Shown one piece after another: positions 12,050-23,455 of a stretch of 64,000 nucleotides of DNA. Origin of the DNA: Ceratotherium simum simum (lineage: Eukaryota > Chordata > Mammalia > Perissodactyla > Rhinocerotidae); the NCBI RefSeq assembly GCF_000283155.1, contig NW_004454207.1, positions 12,591,850-12,655,849 of the forward strand, in the 5' to 3' direction. A model generated the notes under the pieces. That model searched no databases and was not told where the DNA came from. It was given only the letters and a program-made list of their open reading frames with translations. A program made the translations under genes and the position numbers. How positions within the stretch are numbered: the first letter of the stretch is position 1; each line of letters starts with the position of its first letter.

Positions 12050-12505
12050 AATCACCCTCTCCTATTACTCTCCCCCTTGTTCAGGCTGCCCCAGATACAC
12101 TGGCTTCTTCGCTGTTTCTTGAAAACCAGCCACTTGCCCACCTTAAGGCCTCTGCACTTGCCGTTCCCTCTGCCTACTGATCTCCAGATATATATGGCTC
12201 CCTTCAGGTCTCTACTCCAGGGTCATCTCAGTGAGGCCTTCCTCAAACCCCCTCTTTAAAACTGAAAACTCCTCACCCACCCCATCAACCAGAAAATCCC
12301 TACTTTCCTTTTCGGCTTTATTTTTCTCTGTAGTATACTAAATAGAGATATAGACTATTTTCCTTATTTAGTTTACTTTTTTGTTTGTTTGTTTCTTCTT
12401 TTATTTTGGTTTGGTTTGGTTTCATTGACTGTTGTATCCCCAGAACCTAGGAAGAACAGCACTTGGCACGTGATAAGTGCTTAATAAATATTTGTTGGAT
12501 GACTA
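12050..12505 (+). repeat. LINE-2 3' end
   Basis: Plus-sense L2 order: 'gctgccccagatacactgg', 'aaggcctctgcacttgccgttccctctgcc', 'gtgaggccttcctc', then the terminal 'gtatccccagaacctag' and 'gtgcttaataaatatttgttgg'. Confidence 0.8.
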
Positions 12506-12509
12506 GATA

Positions 12510-12680
12510 AATTTAATCCTCACAACTCTCTGTGTTCTGTAACCAACCCCGAATTAAAGATGAGAAAAATCAAAGCTCACAGAGGTTAAGTAACTTGCCC
12601 AAGGCTACAAGTGGTAATCAGTAGTGGAGTTGGCGGCCGCCTGACTTCAGAGTCTACAACACTTCACCAATGACTCTCAT
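12510..12680 (-). repeat. MIR SINE
   Basis: Reverse-strand MIR: 'gatgagaaaaatcaaagctcacagaggttaagtaacttgcccaaggctac'. Confidence 0.8.
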
Positions 12681-12827
12681 TTCTCGTCAATAAAAACCCT
12701 CACCCGAGCTCCAGCACTCCAATTCAGAGAAAATATATTCCAATAAATTAGTCCAACCCCTCAGAACCTAAAGAGTCATTTTGCTCACAGTTAATGTTAT
12801 TCCCTCTCAAAACATTCACAATGGGAA

Positions 12828-13141
12828 AGGCCAGCTACATGATTTTTGGGGCCCAGGGCAAAATGAAAAATGCGGGGCCCCTTATTGAAAAGGAGGAAAA
12901 GAGTGTCGTTAAAGGTACTAAAATATAAAGCTTTCTCCTTTCTTCTGAGGTCTCTCTTGACTTTTCATGGTATTTTTTTATTTGCTGTTTAATGTGTCCT
13001 ACGTAAAAAAAATTCAAATTTTAAATTATTAGCATGAATTTTCCCGTTCACCTTTACATCGTACAATGCTAGTTTTACGCGCAGATTATTAAACCAAGTT
13101 TGGGGCCCCTCTGAACACCCATGAGGCCAAGCCAGCCCTGG
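12828..13141. mobile_element. Probable DNA-transposon MITE
   Basis: GGCCAGCTACATGA at the left and AGGCCAAGCCAGCCCTGG at the right, enclosing 'ggggcccagggcaaaatga' and a second GGGGCCCC motif. Looks like a short non-autonomous DNA transposon; family not assigned. Confidence 0.45.
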
Positions 13142-14265
13142 TTCCAAGGTTCTAGCCCCAGAAAACCCAAATCAAGGCAGAGGGAAGGTCAAACCTTGAA
13201 ATTACTGATAAAGCAGTTATTTGCCAAAATTTTCGCTTCAGAATAAGTGATAAACCCAATGTATAAAAGCTAGCACATAAAAGTAGGCTCTTCCTTTTGC
13301 TAATTTAATCTTGCCCGCCTTATATTATCCTGCCTTTTTACAAAACACAAAAGCATACTCCGAAAGACAACTGGTATTGGATTATAAATTTAATAAAACA
13401 TCTCAGAAAAAAACCTCAGAAAACCATTTGTTAGCTAGAAATAACAATATACTAAAAAAAAAAAGCTGCTCTCACTTTTTGTGGACCATTTTTTAAGCCA
13501 AACTATACTAATTTTTGATGTGCCAAGAATGATTCCATACTGATGTTACACATAAATTCTGACAAATAAGTCCAATTTTCAAACCACAAATATTTCCTAT
13601 CCTACTATACCCCCAAGTTAATCAGCAAAAGTGCAAATTAACATCCTTTACCACTGAAAAACTGGTTCTAAGCACCTACTAAGTGTTGTGATGATTAAAA
13701 AAGAGAAATTACATTCAGTGTCAAAAAGTTGACATTTCCTACACATTTCTAGATCTATTAAGAATTACAGAAATTTGAATGCATTTATAAGCTCTTCAAA
13801 AGCAATTTCCAAATTAGAGATACTCAGGCATCCTGTTCCCTAGATAGGAAAAACAGGCATTAAAATTAGGGTGCATACCTTAAAAGCATTTTCTAAATTA
13901 CAATTTAATCAGATTAACAAAAGAAAACACCAATTCAGAAAATATAAAAGACTAAACAAATGTAAGGTGTTAAGTAAACATTCCGAGTAAGAAAAGGGGC
14001 ATAAGCGGCCTAGAAAAATGAAAAGCAAAGCACTACAGTAACGTTAAATTTGAATTAAATACCGTTATTTAAATAAGCAGTTAGCATTTCGTAGGAAGAA
14101 GGCCAAGCAACGTGACTATTATATATCTAGTCGATTCACGGCACTGCTTCGCTATTCGGTACTTATTGCTTATACTGATAATATAGAAATAAAGAGGCAG
14201 CAACAGTTAGCCACTACAACGTTAACCAGTCTAGCAAAGGTTACTTTAAAAATTTCCTTTCATTT
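13142..14265. other. No gene; AT-rich intron
   Basis: Nothing recognisable. Short open frames lack family features. Confidence 0.5.
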
Positions 14266-14465
14266 TTACAACACTTTACAGCTATAGATTATTTTCACGT
14301 ATATGACCTCATATAGTCCTCCCTACCCTGTGATGTGGCTATTACTGACTAGATTTCATAGATAAGAAACCGAGGCTCGGTAAGCGATTTTCTCAGAGTC
14401 ACCCACTCGAACCCAGACCTTCTGATTCCACGTTTTAAGCCTCGCATTTCGCATAGTTCTATTTC
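14266..14465 (-). repeat. MIR SINE
   Basis: Reverse MIR order: 'tttcatagataagaaaccgaggctcggtaagcgattttctcagagtcaccca' then 'cgaacccagaccttctgattcca'. Confidence 0.75.
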
Positions 14466-15562
14466 AGGCATAAATATAATTTTTAAAGGGAAGGAAGGGG
14501 TTAGGGAGAAAATAATCATGGTACCTGCAGCTGTGTGCTGCAAAAAATGGCTGAATTATGCTTCTTCCTTTTTTTTTTTTCCCTCTCCTTGAAAAAAATT
14601 AAATTTCAAACAATTTAAGTAAACTCAAAGACAAATTAGGTGCCGACGTCTCCCGAATGCTGGACTCGGGGCTGTGCAGAAAGGGCTACGGAACCCGTGC
14701 CTAGCGCGGGGCCGCAGACGAAGCCCGGGCTCCCGGAGGCCGGAGGGCCAGGGGCGGCTACGCACCTCGGGGGTCTGTCCAGCCTCTAGTGGACGGCAGT
14801 CTGCATCAGGAAGAAGCGGGCCGGCGGGCCGGGCGGTGGGCGGTCGGGCGCCGGGACGGCACTCGGCAGGCTCCTCGAACGTCTACAAGGGGCCGCTCTC
14901 GGGCCGGGCCGGGGCCCTCCGGCGCGGGGCGAGTCTGCGCGCCTGCGGCCCCCTCGGAACCAGTCCTGGGAAAGAAGACAGCGCTGAGTCGCGAGTCGAG
15001 ACAGTCGGGCTCGGCGCGAGGCGGCGCGGCGTCGGGGCTGGGCCCGGCCTTGCCAACACCAGGGGCCTCGCGGCGCCCGGCGGGGCTCGGCGGGAGGACC
15101 GACTCGGGGCCGCGGGCGGGGAAAGGGGCCGGGGGGCCGCGGGCAGCAGGAGAAGCGCCGGCGGCGGTGGCGTCGACGACGGCGTCTCCGAGCTTCTGCC
15201 CCGAAGCCCGCCGAGCCTCGGGATCACCCACGCCGGGGGTGGAGGAAGGCGGGAAAGGGGCGGGCAAGGGGCGGAGCGTACGGGGCCACGAGCCAGGGGC
15301 CGCTCCGGGCCGCGCGCCCCCTGCGGGCCGCGGGAGCCGCCCGGGGTCCGCCCAGGGAGGCGGGGCCCACCGGTAGGGGGCTCCATGCGCCGTCGTCGCA
15401 ACGCAGAGGGCTGCCACGCGGGTAGGGAGGGTGATGGGTGGGAAGCCGAGAGCTGGGGAGCAGGCTCGGGAGGCACCCTCGGCCCCCACCGGCGCCTCGA
15501 GGGGCCCCGCGGGCGGGCCGCGGCCCGGAGGGTGTTTACCTTCCCTCTGGTCGCACGCCAAT

Positions 15563-15573
15563 GCCGCCATCTT
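15563..15573 (-). promoter_or_regulatory. KLHL15: YY1 / TISU-type element
   Basis: Minus-strand AAGATGGCGGC, the canonical YY1 core and near-perfect TISU start-codon element (consensus SAASATGGCGGC). Confidence 0.75.
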
Positions 15574-15588
15574 TCAGCCAGCGCGCGT

Positions 15589-15598
15589 CACTTCCGGC
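15589..15598 (-). promoter_or_regulatory. KLHL15: ETS/GABPA site
   Basis: CACTTCCGGC on plus, i.e. GCCGGAAGTG on minus, the high-affinity ETS/GABP motif, 16 bp upstream of the YY1 element. Confidence 0.65.
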
Positions 15599-15870
15599 GC
15601 CGCGGGAGCGGGAGCGGGTGTGGGAGTGGGGTGGGGGCAGGGCTGTCCCACGCCCGTGGGGCCCCACGTTCCGGCCGGCCACGCCAGCGGGCCCCACGGA
15701 GGGATTAAGGCGGTCCGGCGTCGCGGCCGCCTGCCGGGCCCGACGTGGCTTCCCCCGCGGCGTCGCCGTCGGGGCTGGAAACGCTCGGCTGTGCTAGTCC
15801 CTTCGCAGTGGTACCTCTTCGTCTGCACGAGCGGTGGGCTCGAGCCGCTGCGGTGCGCGCACCTTGACAA

Positions 15871-17635
15871 GTTGAGAGTTAGGAAGCCTGGAAAATGTCT
15901 TTTTGCATCTTGCACACGGTGGGGGTGGGGGAATCAGAGACGACGTGGAGGGAGCTTGCTTATCTACCTGTGTTACAAAAATGACTACATCTGCGCCAAA
16001 TGACATCATTTTTGTAAGGCAACTTTCAGGGGGTTATTGCGTCATAGTTCTACCTGGCTTATTGCACGACACGTTTCAGAGATACATTTTCCAGAAGTGG
16101 GAAAATTCATAGAAAACGGCATGTCTGCACCACACAGAAATGCCGGATGTAAAAACGCTGTTCTATTTCTGTTTGCATCAAAATAAATGGCAAGAACGAA
16201 CGTTCACAGGGCAGTGATTTTTTGAGTGGTTGTTCGTTTTTAACAAATCAGCTATAGAATTCTAGCTAATGCTTTTTAAATATCGCCTTTTCTTGATTTA
16301 AGAATATAAAACTACACTATGGGACTGTTTTGTGAATTTATTGTTGTGAAATCTCTTTGTGGGAAAAGTGTAAGTGACAGAAATACACAGTTGGAGGCCA
16401 GTGGTTCTACAACTAACCTTAAATTAAGTCATCCATTACCCATTTCTGATCCTAAACTGAGGAATTTCTCCTACCCCTACCCCGCCGCCATTTTCTCTCT
16501 AGACTAATATCCCAATGAATTTAGGGAGATGTGTGGCTAAAAGCGATCATTATCTCTTTCTAGTAAACCTGAACATGTCATGTTTCCCAAGAAGCCAAAA
16601 TAGCACACAGTGTACTGTTTTGCTGACGTAGACTACTTCGTGGGAAAAAAATAGAGAATCACCTTAATCTTTTGGAAATAGCGAAATAAGTTTCCCCTTT
16701 CTTTCTGATTTAAACTGTAAAACAAGCTTTAAAAAACTATAAGCCATCAAATAAACTTTAAAAATGGTACATTTGACTTTGAACATTTGAGTTTTCGTAC
16801 ATTATTCCTGAGCATCTAAAAGCGCTAAATTTTGATTTTTGTACGTTAGCTGACATATATTTTGAGCAATACATTACATAGTGTGGTACTGACCTGTCCG
16901 GAGAGAGACTTCTGTTCCTGATTCAAGCAGGAACTGAAATGTGTCTGTGTTCTGTGTAGCAGGTATATTCCTACTGTGAGGGATGTCATAAGCCACTGTG
17001 ATTATTACACCCCTTGCATGACATTACATGGTCTCGTTGTGACATTTCATTATGACCAAAATGTACTTTTCTTTTGGAAGCTTTACTGTTTCTGAAATTG
17101 GGCCCTTTTCGCCAATCGGCATATTTACTCTGTAGAGCCCACCCTTGAAGAAGAAGTTATCTTTTATCATTGATGCCTCTTTCACTCTCATTTTTAAAAA
17201 AGAGGTTTATAGAAGGGCCTAGTACAGTAAGAAGCATTCTGCTTCTCCAAGACCAAGCAAAGTAAAACCACATCATTTAAATAAACTAACTCTTCCGGGT
17301 CATTCCTGTCTTCAATTAGTTTTCCTACCAATTCCTAGAAAGTAGCGGGAGCTCCTAAATACCTTGAGGGCATCTTTTCACACTGGCAGAGCCCCACAGA
17401 GCAAATGGAAGCTGTCTTTTCCAAGCCCTCTAGCTTAAGTATTTGAGAATACAGTCCTCAAATCCATAAGATAGCAGTCCGAGATGTCCGGAGGCATGCT
17501 AGAGGCTTGGGACTGGGAGTGAAGTGGAGTTGGAAGGAAGTTCCTTCCGAGGGGTTCTGAGAATTTAGGATACTGTATACCCCCATCCCCTTTTATTTTT
17601 TGAAAGAAGTAGAGGCTTTTTGGAAATCCAGAGTC
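15871..17635. other. No gene; intergenic
   Basis: Post-island sequence between the two head-to-head promoters. I see no repeat or exon. Confidence 0.5.
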
Positions 17636-17650
17636 TGCAATAATTATCTT

Positions 17651-17892
17651 TTTTGGGTGTGTGTGCTGAGGAAGGTTAGCCCTGGGCTAACATCTGTTGC
17701 CAATCCTCCTATTTTTTTTGCTTGAGGAAGATTAGCCCTGAGCTAACATCTGTGCCCAGTCTTCCTCCACTTTATATGTGGGTCACTGCCACAGCATGGC
17801 TGATGAGTGGTGTAGGTCTGCCCCTGGGATCCCAACCATAAGGGAAGTGCACTGCTGAATTTAACCACTACGCCACACCACGGTGGGCCCCA
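17651..17892 (-). mobile_element. ERE SINE, older
   Basis: Diverged body ('ctgggctaacatctgttgcc') and decayed head at the right. Imperfect 15-bp duplication TGCAATAATTATCTT / TGCAGTAATCATCTT (17636-17650, 17893-17907). Confidence 0.85.
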
Positions 17893-17961
17893 TGCAGTAA
17901 TCATCTTGGTAATCACTTTTCATGTAACTAGTCCCCACCCCAATCTCTGGGAATCAAAGAG

Positions 17962-18272
17962 GAGTTTGTTTGTTTTTTTTTTTTTTTGGTGAGGAAGATC
18001 AGCCCTGAGCTAACATCCGTGCTAATCCTCCTCTTTTTGCTGAGGAGGACCGGCTCTAAGCTAACATCTATTGCTAATCCTCCTCCTTTTTTTTCCCCAA
18101 AGCCCCAGTAGATAGTTGTATGTCATAGTTGCACATCCTTCTAGTTGCTGTATGTGGGACGTGGCCTCAGCATGGCTGGAGAAGCGGTGCGTCGGTGCGC
18201 GCCCTGGATCCGAACCCGGGCCGCCAGTAGTGGAGTGCGTGCACTTAACCGCTAAGCCACGGGGCTGGCCCC
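17962..18272 (-). mobile_element. ERE SINE, long form
   Basis: Carries both the CAACTATCTACTGGGG module (reverse) and the two 'gagctaacatc' modules. Duplication TCAAAGAG (17954-17961, 18273-18280). Confidence 0.9.
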
Positions 18273-18551
18273 TCAAAGAGTTTTATCTTCAAGCAAACTC
18301 TGATAAAGCTGCATATGCATTCTCTTTCCTCTTGAAAACTGTTTTGCCAATCGCTCTGTAGTTGTTCAGGATTTTTAGGGCATCTTGTGGGATCCAGTCC
18401 ATCTCAGTCCCTCAGGGTCCACCAGTATCCCCTAAATCAATACCAACTTCTGCCAGTCCACTGACACATTCTAACAGGATGGTGGCTGTCGTCCTAAGCA
18501 TTACTTCCTGGTACCTATCACAGATGGAGTCTTCAAAATGCAATCTGAGGG

Positions 18552-18784
18552 GCTGGCTCCGTGGCATAGCAGTTAAGCGTGCTCGCTCCGCTGCAGCGGC
18601 CCAGGTTCTGATCCTGGGCCCACACTGATGCACAGCTTGTCAGGCCATGCTGTGGCGGCGTCCCATATAAAGTAGAAGAAGATAGGCACAGATGTTAGCC
18701 CAGGGCCAGTCTTTCTCGGCAAAAAGAGGAGGATTGGCATGGATGTTAGCTCAGGGCTGATCTTCCTCACACACACAAAAAAAA
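18552..18784 (+). mobile_element. ERE SINE
   Basis: GGCTGGCTCC head, body and CA/poly(A) tail. Duplication ATGCAATCTGAGGG (18538-18551, 18785-18798). Confidence 0.95.
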
Positions 18785-18798
18785 ATGCAATCTGAGGG

Positions 18799-20155
18799 TC
18801 CCCAAATTTTCCAGTCTTTCAATTTCATTGTTTTAAGAGCCAAATAGAATAACTTGAGCCTTTATGTGGCATGACTAATAGGACATCGGTGTCTTCATGA
18901 ATGTTGGAGGATTCCTGGCCAATGCTTACACATCTTGGTCATTGTCGGTCACCTGTCACTTGGAATGGCTCCTCTTAGCTTCTCTCCTGTTACCTCTGGC
19001 GTTCTGGTCTGTCGCCATCCCTCCACACTTCTCCAGCTCTCTCTCTGCACTTCCTGACTCAAAAACTTGACTCTCCTTCCACTTCCCTAGTAAAGCAAAA
19101 AACTAAAGCTGTCACAAGGAAACTTCAATCTCTTTAAACAGGTCACGGCTTCTAGAGATCCCTACACAGGGATGTCCGCTGTAGTCATCTCTAAGTCAGA
19201 TCTGTAGTCTTTTGGTGGGGATGCTTTCCTAAGCATATCAATTGTTTCTCCCATCCCCTCTCTTCCCCAATCTCATGAGCCCCCAAACCCCTCCCCTGGG
19301 CCCAGCTAGGAGAATACCAAATCCCTAAACATCCAAAAGGGATGTGGGCGCAAAAACAAACAACCTTCAAGGGGCACTCCCCCCAGGAAACAGAGCATGT
19401 CTGACGTATTTACATTTGTGTTATTACATTTGTGTTATTTCGCCAGTATGGGAAGCTACCTCAAGGAAAATGAATTGATAACTTGACTTATAGGTTTATG
19501 ACCAAGAGGACTCAATAATGTGATTCTTCCTGGAACCAAATCCTTCTTCATATTTCACCTCCATCCTTAAAGCCCTAGCAAGCAATTCTCTGCTGGCAGT
19601 TGTTAGAATAACTGCTTTGTGCCTGCAGCCAGCCAACAAGGGTTCAGAAACATTCAGGTTTGGTCTCAGACTCCCCAACACATTGTGACAGGTTTAGACA
19701 ACATGGGGTGCTATGTGAGCAAGCACAAAAGGGGGGATGTAATCTGGGCTTGGGAAGGTGAAGCAAGGCTTCTCAGAGGCAGTGATCTCTAAATTCAGTC
19801 CAAAGAGAAGAAGGAGAAGGAAAAAGGAAGAGAATAAAGGACACCCACAGGGCAGTGCTTTCCAGGCCTGGGAGAGGCAGCAATGCACCTTTAGAGAACC
19901 GCTGATCATTTAGTAGGGTTACAGTGTAGGACACAAGAAGGGGAGAAGGAAAAGAAGCAAAAATCAGGAAGGCCGCAGAGTATAGGCCATGGCAGTCAGG
20001 CCTTCTTCCCTGCTGTGCTGCCTCTCACCCCATGTTCTTTCCACTTTACCATGTTATTATACTGATTAACATAGTAAATGATCTTAACATTGTTGCATTT
20101 TTTACTCCTACTTAATTCCATAAATTGTTCATTTGTAATCTACTATACTAATTTA
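18799..20155. other. No gene; intergenic
   Basis: Mixed composition, short open frames only, no assignable feature. Confidence 0.5.
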
Positions 20156-20159
20156 GTTA

Positions 20160-21330
20160 TTCATGCCATAAACATGAGTGCCCACTATGTGCCAAGTCCT
20201 GTTCTAAGCACTGGGGATCTATCAGTGACCAAAACATATCAAAATACTTGCCCTCTTATGGATTACATAAGTTAGGTAATAAAATAAATAAGGAAATTAT
20301 ATGATCTGTTAGAATGTGACGAGTGCTACAGGAAGTAATAGAGCAGGGTAAAGAGATTAGGAGTGTCGAGGGGGAGGGGTCTTCCAGTTTTAACTGGGAT
20401 AATCAGGGTAGGAAGTGTCATTTGAGCCTTGACTTGAAGGAGATGACGGACTAGAGTGTGTAAAGCCCTGTAGGCCATTGTAAGGTCTTTGGCCTTGGAG
20501 AAATTGGGAACCACTGGAAGCTTTTGAGAAGAGGAGCAATATGATTAACACTCAGGCTGCTGTGTAAATAATAGAATTTAGGCATAATGTAATGTGCAAC
20601 ATGACGACTATAGTTAACACTGCTGTATGGTATATTTGAAATTTGCTAAGAGAGTAAATCCTAAGAATTCTCATCACAAGGAAAAAAACACTTTTTCTTT
20701 TTTTCTCTCTTTTTTTTGTATCTGTATGAGATGATGGATGTTTAAACTTATTGCAGTAATCATTTCACGATATATGTAAGTCAAGTCATTATGCTGTACA
20801 CCTTAAACATATACAGTGCTGTATGTCAATTATATCTCAATAAAACTGAAAGAAAAAACGCTGGAAAGATAACACAAAAAAATAAAAAATAAAATGGGCT
20901 GTTAAAAAAAAGAATTTAGGCGGACAAATGTGGAAGCAGGGAGATGGGTAAGGAGACTATTCCAACAATGGAATGGAGGCTACAGTAGAGACAGTGAAAA
21001 GTGGCCAGACTCTGCAAATATTCTGAAGGTAGAGCCAACAGGATTTCCTGGATGTAGGGATACAGGAAAGAGAGGAGTCAAGGATGTCACCAAAGTTTCT
21101 GGCCTAAGTGATTGGAAGGATGGAAATGTCATTTCTGGTGATGGGGGAGACTTCAAGAGGAGCAGGTTTGAAGGGGGTGGGGAAGAAAGGAGAGGGTGCA
21201 AGGACTGGGCCCTGGGGCGTGCCAAGGGCAGGGAGCCGTCCAGGTGAACATAGGAACTAGTCTAGGAGACCAGAGTGTGGTAGGCTACCAGCTGGAGAGA
21301 CAGGTAGTGTAAATTGCTAAATATCCACTA
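20160..21330 (-). repeat. LINE-2, minus strand, split by an L1
   Basis: Long reverse-strand L2 match: 'ccactatgtgccaagtcctgttctaagcactgggg', 'gtaaagccctgtaggccattgtaaggtctttgg', 'ggctgctgtgtaaataatagaattta' and, after the L1, 'tgaaggtagagccaacaggattt' and 'gaggagtcaaggatg'. Interrupted at 20584-20910. Confidence 0.7.
20584..20910 (+). mobile_element. 5'-truncated L1 3' end inserted in L2
   Basis: Typical L1 terminal sequence ('gactatagttaacactgctg', 'catttcacgatatatgtaag', 'gtcaattatatctcaataaaa'), A-rich tail, and duplication AGAATTTAGGC (20573-20583, 20911-20921). Confidence 0.85.
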
Positions 21331-21492
21331 TCAATAAAAGATGCAGTGAATGTCGCTATTTTAACTGAATACATTTACCTTGAAATACAGTGTAAACAAT
21401 GCCCCCTTAAAATGAAAACATTAAAAAGAGAAAATTTTTAAAAAGTTAATCATTTTTGTGCTCCTTATGAACCAATGAAAAATAACACTATG

Positions 21493-21928
21493 TAGGGGCC
21501 GGCCCGGTGGCGTAGCGGTTAAGTGCGCGCGCTCCGCTGCTGGCAGCCCGGGCCCGGATCCCGGGCGTGCACCGTCGCACCGCTTGTCAGGCCATGCTGT
21601 GGCGGCGTCCCACATAAAGTGGAGGAAGATGGGCACGGATGTTAGCCCAGGGCCAGTCTTCCTCAGCAAAAAGANNNNNNNNNNNNNNNNNNNNNNNNNN
21701 NNNNNNNNNNNNNNNNNNNNNNNNNNNNNNNNNNNNNNNNNNNNNNNNNNNNNNNNNNNNNNNNNNNNNNNNNNCAGGCCATGCTGTGGCGGCGTCCCAT
21801 ATAAAGTGGAGGAAGAGGGGCACGGATGTTAGCCCAGGGCCAGTCTTCCTCAGCAAAAAGAGGAGGATTGGCAGATGTTAGCTCAGGGCTGATCTTCCTC
21901 ACAAAAAAAATAAAATAAATTAAAAAAA
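21493..21928 (+). mobile_element. ERE SINE, apparently tandem, across a gap
   Basis: A nearly complete ERE runs 21493-21674, then the N gap, then the body restarts at CAGGCCATGCTGTGGCGG (21775), a segment already present at 21587. This implies a second copy. One duplication AATAACACTATG flanks the whole (21481-21492, 21929-21940). Confidence 0.85.
21675..21774. other. Assembly gap (100 N)
   Basis: Exactly 100 N between two ERE units, placeholder length. Confidence 1.
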
Positions 21929-22375
21929 AATAACACTATGCTTCAGAAGCCTCGACATGCAAGCCACATATTCATGAGGTGTTTATGAGATTACCAAGGG
22001 GCTGAGTGTAAGCAGAGCAAGGACTGGGGCATGCCAGCGTTAGGGAATCATTCGGGAGAAGATAGAGAACTGTCAAGGAGACACAAAAGGAGTAGCCAGT
22101 GTGATAAAAGTAAAACAAAGAGTGTGGTATGCTAAGCCAGATAGAAAAGTACTGTCAGTTGTTAAACATCCACTATCAATAAAAGATGAATGTCACCATT
22201 TTAATGGAATATATTTTCTTTGAAACACAATGTAGACAATGCCCCCTTGTAAATGAAAATGTTAAAAAGAACAAATTCCCCCCCAAAGTTAATCATTTTT
22301 ATGTTCTTTATGAACCAATGAAAAGCAACACTATACTTTAGAAGCCTCAAGATACAAGCCACATATTCATAAGTA

Positions 22376-22925
22376 CTACATTTCAGAAGATGTGCACGAA
22401 AACACACACACATCCTAAAGTGTGAGCGCCAGAGTTGAGGTAGGTGGGAGCAATGAAGAGCTGCTATATGGTGTTTGCTCGATGAAAGAAGCGGGGGAAA
22501 AAAAAGCCTCTGATAATTACGGTTGCCAGAAGCACAGCTTTAGGGTTTGGGGACTGTGGTTAAGGATAGAGACGGGATTGAATCTAGGCTCTGAGGTTAT
22601 TTATTGGTTTCAAAACTAAGTTCTTAAAAAAAACAGTGATCACATAGCTCTCTCGGGACAAAATGTCTCTGTGGATACAGGGCAGAGAGGAACTTTAGGT
22701 AAGTCAGTTCTGGCTGCCTCGGCTTGGGGCCGGGGTCGCTGAAGTGGAAGCAGGGGAAGCGCACATGAACAATGGGACCCAGGCCAGGCTGAAAGGATGG
22801 CTGAGCTTCATGCTGTCCAGCAGCTTGGGAGAAGAGTGGCACTGTTTTGGTGAGCGGTGTTGGAATGCTAAGCATAGGTGAGGTAGGATGACCCTCTGGG
22901 ATTGGAAGTCTCAATGATGCTAAAT
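22376..22925. other. No gene; intergenic
   Basis: Nothing assignable; short frames only. Confidence 0.5.
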
Positions 22926-23455
22926 GGTGATTCTTCCCAAATTGATCCACAGATTCAAAACAATTGCTACCAGACATCCAGCTGGCTTTTTTGCAGAAAT
23001 TGACAAGCTGATTCTAAAATTTATATGGAAATGCAAAGGCTTTAGAAGAGCCAACACAATTTTGAAAAGGAACATAGTTAAAGGATTTATACTTTCCAAT
23101 TTCAAGATGTACTAAAACTACAGAAATCAAGACAGTGTGGTACTGCCACAAAGACAGACATATAGATCAATGGAACAGAATTGAGAGTCCAGAAATAAAC
23201 CCTTTTATGGTCAATTTATTTTTGACAAAGGTGCCAAGGCAATTCAATAGGGAAAGGATTGTCTTTTCAACAAACGGTGCTGGGACAATTGGATATCCAC
23301 ATGCAAAAAGATGGAGTTAAACCCTTACTTCACACTATACACAAAAATTAACTCAAAATAGATCATAGACCTAAATCTAAGAGCTAAAACTATAAACCTT
23401 TAAGAAGAAAACATAGGGGTAAATCTTTGTGACCTTGGGTTAGGCAAGTATTCTT

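Larger units (their letters stand above)
2120..15539 (-). other. KLHL15: KLHL15 5' intron (non-coding)
   Basis: Interval between the coding exon acceptor and the donor of the promoter-proximal exon at 15540. It is about 13.4 kb and repeat-rich. A further non-coding exon could lie within it, but nothing in the sequence singles one out. Confidence 0.6.
15540..15600 (-). other. KLHL15: Likely KLHL15 first non-coding exon (TSS to donor)
   Basis: On minus, GGGAAG is followed by the donor GTAAAC (gt at 15539-15538). Upstream lies GAAAGATGGCGGCATTGG, a YY1/TISU-type element usually positioned just inside the first exon. The TSS is therefore probably around 15575-15600. The upper limit of the exon is an estimate. 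Confidence 0.6.
14640..15870. promoter_or_regulatory. KLHL15: CpG island spanning the KLHL15 promoter
   Basis: Abrupt switch from AT-rich intron to very GC-rich, CpG-dense sequence for about 1.2 kb. It contains the likely KLHL15 first exon (15540 upward on minus), the YY1/ETS cluster and several G-runs. Long frames on both strands are explained by the lack of AT-rich stop codons. Confidence 0.9.
21197..22375. repeat. Tandem duplication of an L2-derived block
   Basis: Two direct copies. Copy A is 21197-21492 continuing at 21929-21975; copy B is about 22017-22375. Shared landmarks in order: 'aaggactggg', 'agagtgtggta', 'atccactatcaataaaagat', 'caatgccccctt', 'aaagttaatcattttt', 'atgaaccaatgaaaa', 'acactat', 'agaagcctc', 'caagccacatattcat'. 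An ERE splits copy A only. Confidence 0.8.

Noticed and set aside
14674..15708. 344-codon plus-strand open frame, and several overlapping frames on both strands
   Set aside because: The frames coincide with the CpG island, where AT-rich stop codons are rare. The translations are Gly/Arg/Pro/Ala-rich without domains.
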